64,000 nt of DNA from Methanobacteriota archaeon (GTDB lineage: Archaea; Halobacteriota; Methanosarcinia; Methanosarcinales; Methanosarcinaceae), in NCBI GenBank assembly GCA_016841265.1, contig JAENZL010000007.1:1-64000 (forward strand). Reading direction: 5' to 3'. The first letter of the stretch is position 1, and every line of letters begins with the position of its first letter. The notes under the pieces are model-generated. The model was not told the origin of the DNA and did no database searches. It saw only the letters and a list, made by a program, of their open reading frames with translations. Positions 27,203 through 35,408 of this stretch are shown in pieces. Both the position numbers and the translations under genes were made by a program.

Positions 27203-27757
27203 GGGATTCCACCCTGAGGATTCCACCCGTGAAGCTCTTCGAAGAGCTGCAAATTAAAATACCGAAAAAAATAATTTAAACGCTTTCAAACTATCAAAAA
27301 CCCATCACATTCAAATACTGCGGATACTTAAAAATTAAATAATAAAAGTTAAGTCACTTCAGGCAGGTCCACGAAAATCTGGCAAAAACGATACGTTGAA
27401 AGCCAGGATACGAAAAATCAAGGATGAGGTAGTTTAGTAAATTATAAATATGAGGCATATCTTTCAAAAAAAATAAATAATACAACTTTGCAAAATCGTT
27501 ACAAAAAGAGGTTAAAAAGAGATTAATATTTCATTAATAATAATTTGGTTTTTTTCTTCATATTATAAAACCCTGCTTATCAAACAAAGCCCGGAAAAGA
27601 GATTTTGCACACCCGAACCTTCTCAGGGCTGCACCTGCGCTGTGATAGGGCTATCATGCTCCGTAATTTTGAACTCCCTGCCATAAAAATGAGCCTCGTT
27701 GTCCGGAGTAGCTCCAAAAATAAGTACTGAAGGATTACAAATCAAATCCCGATTTGC

Positions 27758-29440
27758 TCACCTGCGGTCAAGAGTTTCCCGGGAAAGGCATATTATAGCC
27801 TCAAGGCCATTCCACTCTCCTTTAACGGACCTTGTCTCAACAGGAACTGCTATTCCATTTTTATCGAGAAACGGAATATCACTAAAAGACTTTTTTCCAG
27901 CCGCAGTGTCAGAAAAGGTCCTGGCTGCCTCCAGCATTTGAGAACGGGCACAGAGTTCAAGGATATTCATACCCGGAAGCTCTTCCTTTGAATAAGCCAG
28001 GCGTTTAATAAATGCCTGGTTGCAGTGGACAATACATCCATCCGGGCTGAGTATAAATAGAAAATCTTCCAGTACATCAAACAGATTTTGAAAGTCGTTA
28101 CTTTTCTTATTAAATTCTGCTTCACCCGTTGCACGTTCAATAACTACCCCCACCTGAGAAGCAATAGTTTCAAGCGAACTGCGAGAAGCTTCCGGAATGT
28201 CATTCTTGCTGTGCGATATAAGTTTGAGTGCAGCTATAATTTTTCCCCCGTACTTCAGAGGCATGAGGGCTGTAGCACGCAATTTTTCATCCTGGGGAAA
28301 TTTAACAGCCGTCATGGAACTGATTTCCGGATGGGTCTTATACACGGGTTTTCCTAACATGAGCAAACGGACAAAGACAGAATTCTCATTGTAGTGGGAA
28401 TCCTTTTCAACGTATTGAGGAGACAACCCCTTATAGGCCACAAGATCCAGGTCCCCTGTGGATTTATCGAACACATAAAGGCAACCGGAATCGAAAGGGC
28501 TTATGTGGAGAGACAATTCAAGTACCTGTTTATACGTATCCTGTAAATTATTGTTGAAAGCAAGGACATTTCCAAGGTCGCACTGAATTTGCAAGAACTT
28601 ACTGCTCTTTTTATTCTCCGTTATGTCAACGATAATACCCTGAATGGAAGTGAGCTTGTTGTCTTCATCATACTCGACAAAGGTCCTTTCTTCAACCCAG
28701 CGAACTTCGCCGGAATTCGTCAAGATCCTGTACTCCTGAATGTAATTTTTCAAACCGGCTTCCAGACTCTCAGTATACTTATTCCTTACTTTCAGGATGT
28801 CAGAGGGGTGAATTATGTCACCGTACAAAAGTTCTCCTGATGTGAAATCCTCGGCTGAATACCCAAACTGATTAATATTTTCGGATACGAATTTTACAGG
28901 CCAGTTGTGTTCGGCCCTCCAGAAAAAAATGACTACCGGACTATTATTTATAACGTTCTCAATCATTATTTTCATTTCATGAGAACGTCTCATTTCTTCC
29001 GCATATTTTTGAAGCGCCTCCTCAGCTTTTTTGCGCTCAGTAACATCATTAATAAATGCGAAAAGATATTCTTCACCCTCAAATTCGATATAGTTCAACG
29101 TCGTCTCAGCAGGAAATACACTACCGTCTTTTTTGCGGTAATAGCCTTCAAAAACGATTAATTTTTCTTTTTTGTGACTTTTCCAGGCTTTTTTCCAATC
29201 TTCATCCCAGCCATCTTTAGAAAATTGAGTTTCAACATCGTAGACCATCAATGTAAGTAGCTCTTTCCGGGAATAACCGTAATATCTACTGGCTGCTTTG
29301 TTGACGTAGATAAAACGACCTTCAGAATTAATCCAGAAAATAGGCTCTATACTGTTTTCAATTGAATGTTGTACAAGAGGGTAAATTTTTTTCATTCCAT
29401 TCTGGTCGGTGACACTAAGGTTTAGATTGTCGGAATCCAT
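27758..29440 (-). CDS. PAS/PAS/GAF/PAS sensor protein without kinase domain
   Basis: A 560-residue cytoplasmic sensor. The order is PAS (about 20-140, with GYSRKELL and a PAC end at FINDVTERKK), PAS (150-275), GAF (285-430) and PAS (435-555). It has no kinase or other output domain. AGGGGG precedes the ATG at 29440. The last three modules match the protein at 20423 closely, which has one extra PAS module. It lies between the minus-strand methyltransferase and the second corrinoid operon. A role in sensing redox state or a methylated substrate for those genes is inference. Confidence 0.82.
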   Translation of the reverse strand: MDSDNLNLSVTDQNGMKKIYPLVQHSIENSIEPIFWINSEGRFIYVNKAASRYYGYSRKELLTLMVYDVETQFSKDGWDEDWKKAWKSHKKEKLIVFEGYYRKKDGSVFPAETTLNYIEFEGEEYLFAFINDVTERKKAEEALQKYAEEMRRSHEMKIMIENVINNSPVVIFFWRAEHNWPVKFVSENINQFGYSAEDFTSGELLYGDIIHPSDILKVRNKYTESLEAGLKNYIQEYRILTNSGEVRWVEERTFVEYDEDNKLTSIQGIIVDITENKKSSKFLQIQCDLGNVLAFNNNLQDTYKQVLELSLHISPFDSGCLYVFDKSTGDLDLVAYKGLSPQYVEKDSHYNENSVFVRLLMLGKPVYKTHPEISSMTAVKFPQDEKLRATALMPLKYGGKIIAALKLISHSKNDIPEASRSSLETIASQVGVVIERATGEAEFNKKSNDFQNLFDVLEDFLFILSPDGCIVHCNQAFIKRLAYSKEELPGMNILELCARSQMLEAARTFSDTAAGKKSFSDIPFLDKNGIAVPVETRSVKGEWNGLEAIICLSRETLDRR

Positions 29441-30392
29441 TTTTGTCCCCCTAAGTCAGATTGATGGACCTGGTGAAAGTATCCACTGTTATTAATATAT
29501 TAATCATTTCTATATATTACTATTGACCTATATTCCATCAAGTAAGTTCTATTAATCTCAAGTAATACTATTTTTAAAAATTTATTACTAAAAAGAGAAT
29601 GAACTATCTTTAATCCATACTATTAATCCAAAAAAAGAACCAGAAGAATGAGAAGAAGAATATCTCAAAAAGCCAAAAAAGAATTTACTCTGATAGTTTA
29701 CAAAAAAAGATAAGCCAAAAAATGGCAAAAATATTAAGTCCTGATAGGTCTCTTGTGCCCTATCAGGAGGATTTAGCAGGATAGTGAAACAAAAATTTCC
29801 GGTAACTGCTATTAGAGAAGATTTGTTGCCAATAAGTTTTTATATCACGATTATTTTGACCTGCCAGAATGGCGTTCAATAAAGCCCAAAAAATTAGCTT
29901 TAATCTTTTTGTATCTCCAGAGTAACATTGCAATAAATGTTCCAACCTAAACCCTCATATTTATAGTTTATCAATCTGGCCAGTCACAAATTTTTTCATA
30001 TCACTTCGCATAATGCTATTTTTCCATACTTAGAGATAATATAAAATAACTGGATTATTATATTTTGTATGTAACCTGATAAGTGAACACCGTCCAGCTC
30101 TATATAAAAGCTATGAAAAATCACGGCTTAGGATGGTTTAAATGTCGTAAAAACAGCTTTTGCAATGAGAACGTTGCACCATAGTTCTCACCACACTATC
30201 TGCACCACAAAATATGAAACCCTGGTAAAAAACGCGAAAAGAAGTATGCTAACAGACGAAGCATGCGAACAGACGAAGCATGCAAGCAAACAGGAAAATC
30301 GATAGACTCAAACAAACTCAAAACCCGTTCCCTGCATTTTTCTTGAAGCACGGGACCCGGGAAAAAGTTTCTTAAAAAAGCAGAGTGGTAAT
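29441..30392 (+). promoter_or_regulatory. 950-nt gap and leader upstream of corrinoid operon 2
   Basis: No solid gene is present. A perfect hairpin (CCTGATAGG / CCTATCAGG, 29740-29768) lies near a 60-residue minus-strand frame (29763-29945) that resembles nothing I recognise and may be an IS fragment. TCTATATAAAAGC near 30097 is the best promoter for the corrinoid gene and would give a ~270-nt leader. A 17-bp direct repeat (AACAGACGAAGCATGCG) occurs at about 30249-30283. The last ~25 nt match the leader end of the first corrinoid gene. Confidence 0.5.
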
Positions 30393-31046
30393 ATGACTTC
30401 TAAAGAGAAAATTTTTGAAAGCCTGACAGAAGCTGTGGTCAGCGGCAAGCAGGACCTTTGTGTGGAACTTGCAAACAAAGTGATCGAAGAAAAGGTGGAT
30501 GCCTACGAAGCGATCATGAAAGGCTGTGCTCATGGAATGAGCATCGTGAGTGAAAAATATGATAAGAGGGAAATGTTTGTCCCTCACATTATGATTGCAG
30601 CCCGGGCCATGAACTCGGCAGTGGAAATCCTTCAGCCCCATGTGAATGTGGAAGCAGCGGAGAAACCCGGGGATGTGATCACAGGCGTGGTATTCGGGGA
30701 CGTCCATGACATCGGGATCAACCTGGTAGTCAGCTTACTGGGAGCCGCAGGTTTCACGGTCCATCACCTGGGAAAGGATATTCCCCCTGAAAAGTTTATC
30801 GAGGCCGCAAAAGAGTACAATACCGATGTTATAGGGCTTTCCGCCCTCATGACCACAAGCATGATGGGAATGAAAGATGTGATCAAACTTGCAAGGGAGG
30901 AAGTCCAGGGAACCAAAATCATGATCGGAGGTGGCCCCGTATCCCAGCGCTACTGTGATGAAATAGGCGCGGATGCATACGCCGAAAATGCCCCGGAAGC
31001 TATCAAGGCTGTCAAAGAGCTCGTAGCAGCAAAGAAAGCTAACTGA
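30393..31046 (+). CDS. Methylotrophic corrinoid protein (MtbC/MttC-like), copy 2
   Basis: A 217-residue paralogue of the protein at 23179, nearly identical in length and layout, with GDVHDIG (axial His105), SALMTTSM and GGGPVS. It accepts a methyl group on cobalt(I) cobamide and passes it on. It is followed after 58 nt by a CoM-methylase-like gene, so this pair would carry out the second half-reaction. The identical leader end and high similarity to copy 1 show duplication within the locus. No corrinoid reactivase (RamA-like) is in the window, so one encoded elsewhere must serve. Confidence 0.92.
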   Translation: MTSKEKIFESLTEAVVSGKQDLCVELANKVIEEKVDAYEAIMKGCAHGMSIVSEKYDKREMFVPHIMIAARAMNSAVEILQPHVNVEAAEKPGDVITGVVFGDVHDIGINLVVSLLGAAGFTVHHLGKDIPPEKFIEAAKEYNTDVIGLSALMTTSMMGMKDVIKLAREEVQGTKIMIGGGPVSQRYCDEIGADAYAENAPEAIKAVKELVAAKKAN

Positions 31047-31104
31047 TAAGCAAAAAGAGAAGCATCGAGCTACATAGCTAAAAAAATGTACATGAAGGAT
31101 TGCA

Positions 31105-32115
31105 ATGAACAGTAAAGAACGTTTTCTTGCTGCCCTTAATAAGGAAGAAGTGGACAGGGTCTCTGTAGCCTGTCCTCTTCAAACCGCAACTGTTGAGATG
31201 ATGGAGGAATACGGGACAGCCTGGCCCGAAGCACATTCCAGTGCACAGAATATGGCAAAACTGGCTCTTGCTGCCAACCGGTTAGGAGGAATTGAAAGCG
31301 TAAGGGTTCCCTTCGATCTCTGTGTCGAAGCCGAAGCCCTGGGTTCTGCCATACACGGAGGAAATTCCGATTCCCAGCCTTCTATCAAAGACCCGGTTCT
31401 CAGCGATCCTGAGAAATTCTACTCTTTGGAAGTCCCGAATCCCTCCGAAGCCGGAAGGATGCCCGTGGTGCTCGAAGCAATAAAGCTCGTGAAAGAGGAG
31501 GACCCCACCCTCCCGATCATAGCAGGGATCACCGGACCCTTTACGCTCGCCGGGCAAATAAGGGGGGTCGAAGCCCTGTTGATGGACATGTTCGACAACC
31601 CGAGCTTCTTTAAGGCCCTGCTTTCTTTCACAACCGAAGTACTGGTCAGTTACGGGCGTGCCCTTGAAAAAGCCGGAGCTGATGCGGTCGTTGTCATAGA
31701 TCCTTCAGCAGGCAGTGAGCTTCTGGGGAGTGACTTCTACCAGGAGGCGGCTTATCCTCCCTGTTCCAAACTTGTCCACAGCCTGGAAAAACCGGCCATC
31801 CTCCATATCTGTGGGGACTCAACCCCCCTTCTGGAGATGATGGCAGACACAGGAGTTGCAGGTGTCAGTCTTGACCACCTGGTGGACATCCGGAAAGCAA
31901 AAGAACTCGTAGGGGATAGGGTTGCAATCATAGGCAACATTAACCCTCCGGATACCCTCTTCCTGGGAAGTCCGGAAGACGTCAGGGCCGAGTCTCTCGA
32001 ATGCATTGCCAGGGGAGTGGATATCCTTGCCCCGGGTTGCGGGATTCCCCCCGGAACAAAGCTCGAGAATATAAGGGCTATGGCCGAGGCGGCAAATGCT
32101 GCTGTAAAAGAATGA
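31105..32115 (+). CDS. Methylcobamide:CoM methyltransferase-like protein (MtbA/MtaA family)
   Basis: A 336-residue UroD-fold methyltransferase closer in length and sequence style to MtbA/MtaA than the other two here. It opens NSKERFLAALNKEEVDRV and has the zinc-ligand set H234, C236 (LHICGDSTPLL) and C312 (APGCGIPPG). Members activate the thiol of coenzyme M on zinc and take the methyl group from the corrinoid protein, yielding methyl-CoM for methanogenesis. The gene follows the second corrinoid gene and ends before a strong terminator. Which methyl donor feeds the pair is not known. An alternative is a different thiol acceptor. Confidence 0.85.
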   Translation: MNSKERFLAALNKEEVDRVSVACPLQTATVEMMEEYGTAWPEAHSSAQNMAKLALAANRLGGIESVRVPFDLCVEAEALGSAIHGGNSDSQPSIKDPVLSDPEKFYSLEVPNPSEAGRMPVVLEAIKLVKEEDPTLPIIAGITGPFTLAGQIRGVEALLMDMFDNPSFFKALLSFTTEVLVSYGRALEKAGADAVVVIDPSAGSELLGSDFYQEAAYPPCSKLVHSLEKPAILHICGDSTPLLEMMADTGVAGVSLDHLVDIRKAKELVGDRVAIIGNINPPDTLFLGSPEDVRAESLECIARGVDILAPGCGIPPGTKLENIRAMAEAANAAVKE

Positions 32116-32157
32116 CGAAAAAGGAGGAAAAAAGAAGAAGGGGAAGCTTAGTACAAT

Positions 32158-32196
32158 AAAAAAGCAATGAAGCTAGGGCTTCATTGCACTTTTTTC
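32158..32196 (+). terminator. Strong hairpin terminator of methyltransferase operon 2
   Basis: GCAATGAAGC (32164-32173) pairs perfectly with GCTTCATTGC (32178-32187) and is followed by ACTTTTTTC. It separates the methyltransferase gene from the DUF59 gene, so the latter has its own promoter. Confidence 0.8.
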
Positions 32197-32312
32197 ATCC
32201 GGATAGCTGGGCGCTTTTTACCTCCATAACTTTTAAATCTCAAATTTCCATTTTTTTAGCAGAAATGTATTTAACTTTCAACTGTGTATTTTTATAAAAG
32301 GGGGAGTGTACC

Positions 32313-32609
32313 ATCGTCAGCAAAGACGAAGTCATCGAAGTTCTCAAAACCGTCTACGACCCTGAGATCCCGATCAATATTGTCGACCTCGGGCTTGTCT
32401 ATGGAGTTGAGGTAAAAGGGGATCATGTCCATATTGAAATGACCCTGACCATGCCAGGTTGCCCGATGGGGGAAGTTATAGTCGAGAACGTAAAACGGAA
32501 GGTCGGGGCAATAGAAGGCATAAAGGAAGCAAAAGTCAAATTGGTCTGGGACCCACCCTGGACGCCTGCCAGGATCTCGGAAGATGCGATGGGAAAGATG
32601 GCGAAATGA
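32313..32609 (+). CDS. DUF59/MIP18-family protein, copy 2 (unusual start)
   Basis: A protein of about 98 residues with a classical DUF59 core: VLKTVYDPEIPINIVDLGLVY, LTMPGCPMGE with the conserved Cys, and LVWDPPWTPARISE. It is expected to act in iron-sulfur cluster assembly or delivery. No ATG, GTG or TTG is in frame between the upstream stop at 32295 and the conserved domain. GGGGGAG is followed six bases later by ATC at 32313, the same codon as in copy 1, so ATC is my best start. The upstream 50 nt align with those of copy 1. The nitroreductase gene follows after about 90 nt and could be co-transcribed. Confidence 0.78.
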   Translation: MVSKDEVIEVLKTVYDPEIPINIVDLGLVYGVEVKGDHVHIEMTLTMPGCPMGEVIVENVKRKVGAIEGIKEAKVKLVWDPPWTPARISEDAMGKMAK

Positions 32610-32701
32610 TCCGTGGGAAACGGAAGAATGCTTGAAAATAAAAAGGCTTGAAAAGAAGGGCAATGAAATAGAATAGGGTATGAAATCAAGGGGGTAATGA
32701 T

Positions 32702-33325
32702 ATGGGAAACCAGGGTCTTACGGACCTGCCAATGAAAATCAAACTGCCTGAACAGGGAGCTGCGGGCAGGAGCTCGTTTGAAGAAATTCTTGCAAAGCGG
32801 AGATCCATACGCTCATACTCGGAAAAGGCACTTTCCGAATCGGACGTGGCCCGCTTTCTCTGGGCTGCCCAGGGGATCAGTTCGAAAGAGGGGTTCAGGA
32901 CAGCCCCGTCAGCCGGGGCTCTCTACCCGCTGGAACTGCACCTGGTTGCCGGAAACGTGGCGGGGATCGAGCCGGGAGTTTACCGGTACATCTCGGAAGA
33001 GCATTCCCTGATCGAGGACGTTTCGGGAGACCTGAGAGCAAAGCTGGCCGAAGCTGCCCTTTCCCAGCTCATGATCAGGAACGCTCCTGCAAGCCTGGTG
33101 ATTTCCGCGGTGTACCCGCGCATAACCAGCACATATATGAAAAGGGGTGTCCGTTACGCGGTCATGGAAGCCGGGCACGTAGCCGAAAATATCTACCTGC
33201 TGGCGACGGAACTCGGGATCGGGACCTGTGCCATCGGGGCATTTGAGGACGAGGAAGTAAGAAAAGCGCTCAAGCTCCCGGCAAACGAAGACCCGCTTTA
33301 TATAATGCCGCTTGGCTACTTATAA
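32702..33325 (+). CDS. SagB-type nitroreductase family flavoprotein
   Basis: A 207-residue FMN-dependent oxidoreductase of the nitroreductase superfamily, SagB-like group. It shows the N-terminal FMN-binding RRSIRSYSEKALSESDVA, the PSAGALYPLE segment typical of the SagB/thiazole-oxidase subgroup, and a C-terminal GIGTCAIGAFEDEEV followed by a PLGYL end. No other RiPP gene is nearby, so a peptide-modifying role is not supported; it may reduce a small quinone-like or thiol substrate. GGGGGTAATGAT precedes the ATG. It lies downstream of the DUF59 gene on the same strand. Confidence 0.85.
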   Translation: MGNQGLTDLPMKIKLPEQGAAGRSSFEEILAKRRSIRSYSEKALSESDVARFLWAAQGISSKEGFRTAPSAGALYPLELHLVAGNVAGIEPGVYRYISEEHSLIEDVSGDLRAKLAEAALSQLMIRNAPASLVISAVYPRITSTYMKRGVRYAVMEAGHVAENIYLLATELGIGTCAIGAFEDEEVRKALKLPANEDPLYIMPLGYL

Positions 33326-33489
33326 ACGAAAAAAATGGGTCAGCCTGCAGTATTCAGCTGACGCTTTGAGCAAGAAAAAAAGAAGGAAGAAAACAATACA
33401 AAAACCAAAAGAATTCTAATAATCAAGAACGCAAACAAAATAGAGACAAATCCAATCTATAAATATTCATTCAAAAATTTCTTATTTCT

Positions 33490-33560
33490 TGTTGGAAAGG
33501 GCCGCCAGGCAAGCTGGCGGAGGCTTTTTCAATTATCGGATTTAAAACGGTTTCCAGGGC
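33490..33560 (+). repeat. REP-like hairpin element, copy 1 (also terminator)
   Basis: TTGGAAAGGGCCGCCAGGCA opens the element; CCGCCAG (33502-33508) pairs with CTGGCGG (33514-33520), then GGCTTTTTC. It ends with AAACGGTTTCC. The same hairpin occurs at 39082-39100. In this convergent gap it can terminate the nitroreductase transcript. Confidence 0.75.
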
Positions 33561-33600
33561 TTTTCAGGGCCAGTGAAATCGATATAAACCCTTCTCCAGG

Positions 33601-34287
33601 TTAACTTTTGTCCTTCAACAGCCTGCCTTCGGAATACCTGTAAACCAGGGGAGTTGCCGTTGCGAGCGCTACGGAAGGGATGGCCTCATCGGAAATATTT
33701 TCGATGTGCTTTATAAGTGCCCGCAAGCTATTCTGGTGGGCGCAGACTATGACGTTTTTCCCTTCATTTACGGCAGGCAGGATTTCCTTTTCGAAAAAGG
33801 GCACGGCACGGGCGGAAATGTCTTTGAGGCTTTCTCCTCCCGGGGGCCCGGTTTCAAAACTCCTGCACCAGATGAAAATCTGCTCGTCCCCGTATTTTTC
33901 CTTCATTTTCTTCTTTTTCTTCCCCTGCAAAAGTCCGTAATAGCGTTCGTTCAGGGCTTCGTTTGAATAAATAGGAATCACGTCGTCCATGAGCTTTTCA
34001 GGGAAGGAGTAACGTTCCCGGTGGAAAGCTGCTTCACCTTCTGCTCCCGCTTCATGTACCAGTATCCCGGCTTTTTTCTGTTTTGAGAGGATAAGGAAGA
34101 GGGTCTCTCTCGCCCTGATCAACCTGGAGGTGAATGCAAGGTCAAAGTCGATTCCTGCGAGATCGGAAGCACAGCTCAAGGCATCTTCGATTCCCTTTTC
34201 GGTAAGCGGGGTGTCAAGCCAGCCGGCAAACCTTTTTTCAAGGTTCAGCCTGGCTTCCCCGTGACGGACAAGCACCAGATAAGTCAT
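33601..34287 (-). CDS. gpmA: 2,3-bisphosphoglycerate-dependent phosphoglycerate mutase-like
   Basis: A 228-residue histidine phosphatase superfamily enzyme. The phosphorylated His9 is in LVRHGEARLN, the second catalytic His is in CAHQNSLRAL (about 184), and the ERYYGLLQGK segment with its Glu is the mutase-specific feature. It interconverts 3- and 2-phosphoglycerate. The Lys-rich run KKKKKM after LLQG replaces the usual GLNK. Methanogens also have cofactor-independent mutases, so this may be accessory or transferred from bacteria. It is read away from the HD gene's repeat-filled downstream gap, with which it shares strand. Confidence 0.85.
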   Translation of the reverse strand: MTYLVLVRHGEARLNLEKRFAGWLDTPLTEKGIEDALSCASDLAGIDFDLAFTSRLIRARETLFLILSKQKKAGILVHEAGAEGEAAFHRERYSFPEKLMDDVIPIYSNEALNERYYGLLQGKKKKKMKEKYGDEQIFIWCRSFETGPPGGESLKDISARAVPFFEKEILPAVNEGKNVIVCAHQNSLRALIKHIENISDEAIPSVALATATPLVYRYSEGRLLKDKS

Positions 34288-34311
34288 TTAATCCACCGTT
34301 TATTTTCATCC

Positions 34312-34402
34312 CGGCTCATTTTTTCCGGCTCGTTTTTCCGGCTCGTTTTTCCGGCTCGTTTTTCCGGCTCGTTTTTCCGGCTCGTTTTTCCGGCTCATTT
34401 TT
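34312..34402. repeat. 13-bp tandem repeat
   Basis: CGGCTCGTTTTTC is repeated about six or seven times with small length changes at the ends. It fills the gap between the HD-domain gene and the mutase gene and includes the last codons of the HD gene. Each unit is GC-rich then T-rich, so the array could also end transcription. Confidence 0.9.
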
Positions 34403-35045
34403 TCGATTCGGGCCTGAACTCAAGCTTCGTGTCAAATAACAATTCCCAGAGGTCTCCTTTTTTGGCCATCCGTTCTGCATCGATTGCAGCCCCCGGGCCT
34501 TTTATCTCAAATACGACGGTTTTTTTCCCGAACTTTGAACTTCCTAGCCTGCTCTCCATCCGGCTGTAGTCCAGGGCATCGGCAAGCCGCAGGAGGGCAG
34601 CCACTTTCAGGGTGATATCCTGTATTTCTTCAGGCATTTCTGCAAAAGAGGTTTTCCGGAGCTTTTCCAGCTTATTCTCCCCTGCCTTTTTCCTGTGCAA
34701 AAAAGTCGTCCAGGCAACCACCGGCCGGAGGCTTTCCGGAAGCTCAGCGGGAGGGTACCGAAACAGGATATCCCGTCCTGCTTTGTGGTGCTTTTCCAGG
34801 TCTGTTGAAATCCCAGTATCGTGGACAATAGCCGCGATTTCCATGAGCTGTCGGTACTTTTGATCCAGCCCGTGGATAGGGGCAAGCAGGTCGAAAAGTT
34901 CCAGCGCATTCCTGGCCACGTTATCGGCATGGCTGCGTTCGATCCCGTATTTAAAATAAAGGGCTTCCAGGGGCAGGGGCTCGGGAACTAAATTTTCCCT
35001 TACATGATTATTATTTTTCCATGCAGGATCGTCTATCGGGCACAT
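34395..35045 (-). CDS. HD-domain protein (Ppx/GppA C-terminal-like)
   Basis: A 216-residue metal-dependent phosphohydrolase-like protein. The HD motif is AAIVHDTGIS (H75, D76), with H39 (RSHADNVARNAL) upstream and paired His near 87 (LEKHHKAGRDI). It resembles the HD part of exopolyphosphatase/GppA proteins without the actin-like half, so it may hydrolyse a nucleotide or phosphate ester. The C-terminal stop lies inside the 13-bp tandem repeat. It is divergent from the XPB gene and on the same strand as the mutase. Confidence 0.75.
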   Translation of the reverse strand: MCPIDDPAWKNNNHVRENLVPEPLPLEALYFKYGIERSHADNVARNALELFDLLAPIHGLDQKYRQLMEIAAIVHDTGISTDLEKHHKAGRDILFRYPPAELPESLRPVVAWTTFLHRKKAGENKLEKLRKTSFAEMPEEIQDITLKVAALLRLADALDYSRMESRLGSSKFGKKTVVFEIKGPGAAIDAERMAKKGDLWELLFDTKLEFRPESKK

Positions 35046-35408
35046 ATGGATTTTCCTTTCATTCTAGTATCCAATCTTCCCATTGTAAGCAAGCTTATAA
35101 TTACATATTATAATGCCCGTTTTTATATAATCTGGGGTAACTAAGTTACTGATTTTAAAAAGTAATGGTCTTCTGATAATTACTTTGTGTACCAAAAATA
35201 TAAAAAGTTTATTTTGAAAAAAGAAGAATTATTCCCTGAAAAGAAAAATCCAGGATAAAACTCCTTTTCTTACATCTTATACATCTGAAAAAATTCATCA
35301 ATATTAAAACCCTGCCTAAACCCTACCTCAAACCCTGCCCCAAAACCCGGCATAAGAGCCTTTGTATTCCTTAACCGTTATATATCATGCCCCAACTCTT
35401 AGTAAACA
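35046..35408. promoter_or_regulatory. Divergent promoter region, HD gene and XPB operon
   Basis: No gene is supported. A TATA-like CGTTATATATC at 35376-35386 lies about 25 nt upstream of the XPB ATG, which suggests a nearly leaderless transcript. Degenerate AAACCCTGCC repeats lie at 35308-35355. Several AT-rich strings near 35095-35135 could serve the HD gene on the minus strand. Confidence 0.5.

Larger units (their letters stand above)
26744..27757. other. Kilobase gap with tandem repeat and MITE-like element
   Basis: No gene is supported. The stretch contains a degenerate 28-bp triple repeat (26911-26990), an inverted-repeat-bounded segment (27047-27202) and very AT-rich DNA (27240-27560). 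It must hold the promoter of the minus-strand methyltransferase at 26743. The ~300 nt before 27757 contain no recognisable terminator for the PAS/GAF gene. Confidence 0.5.
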
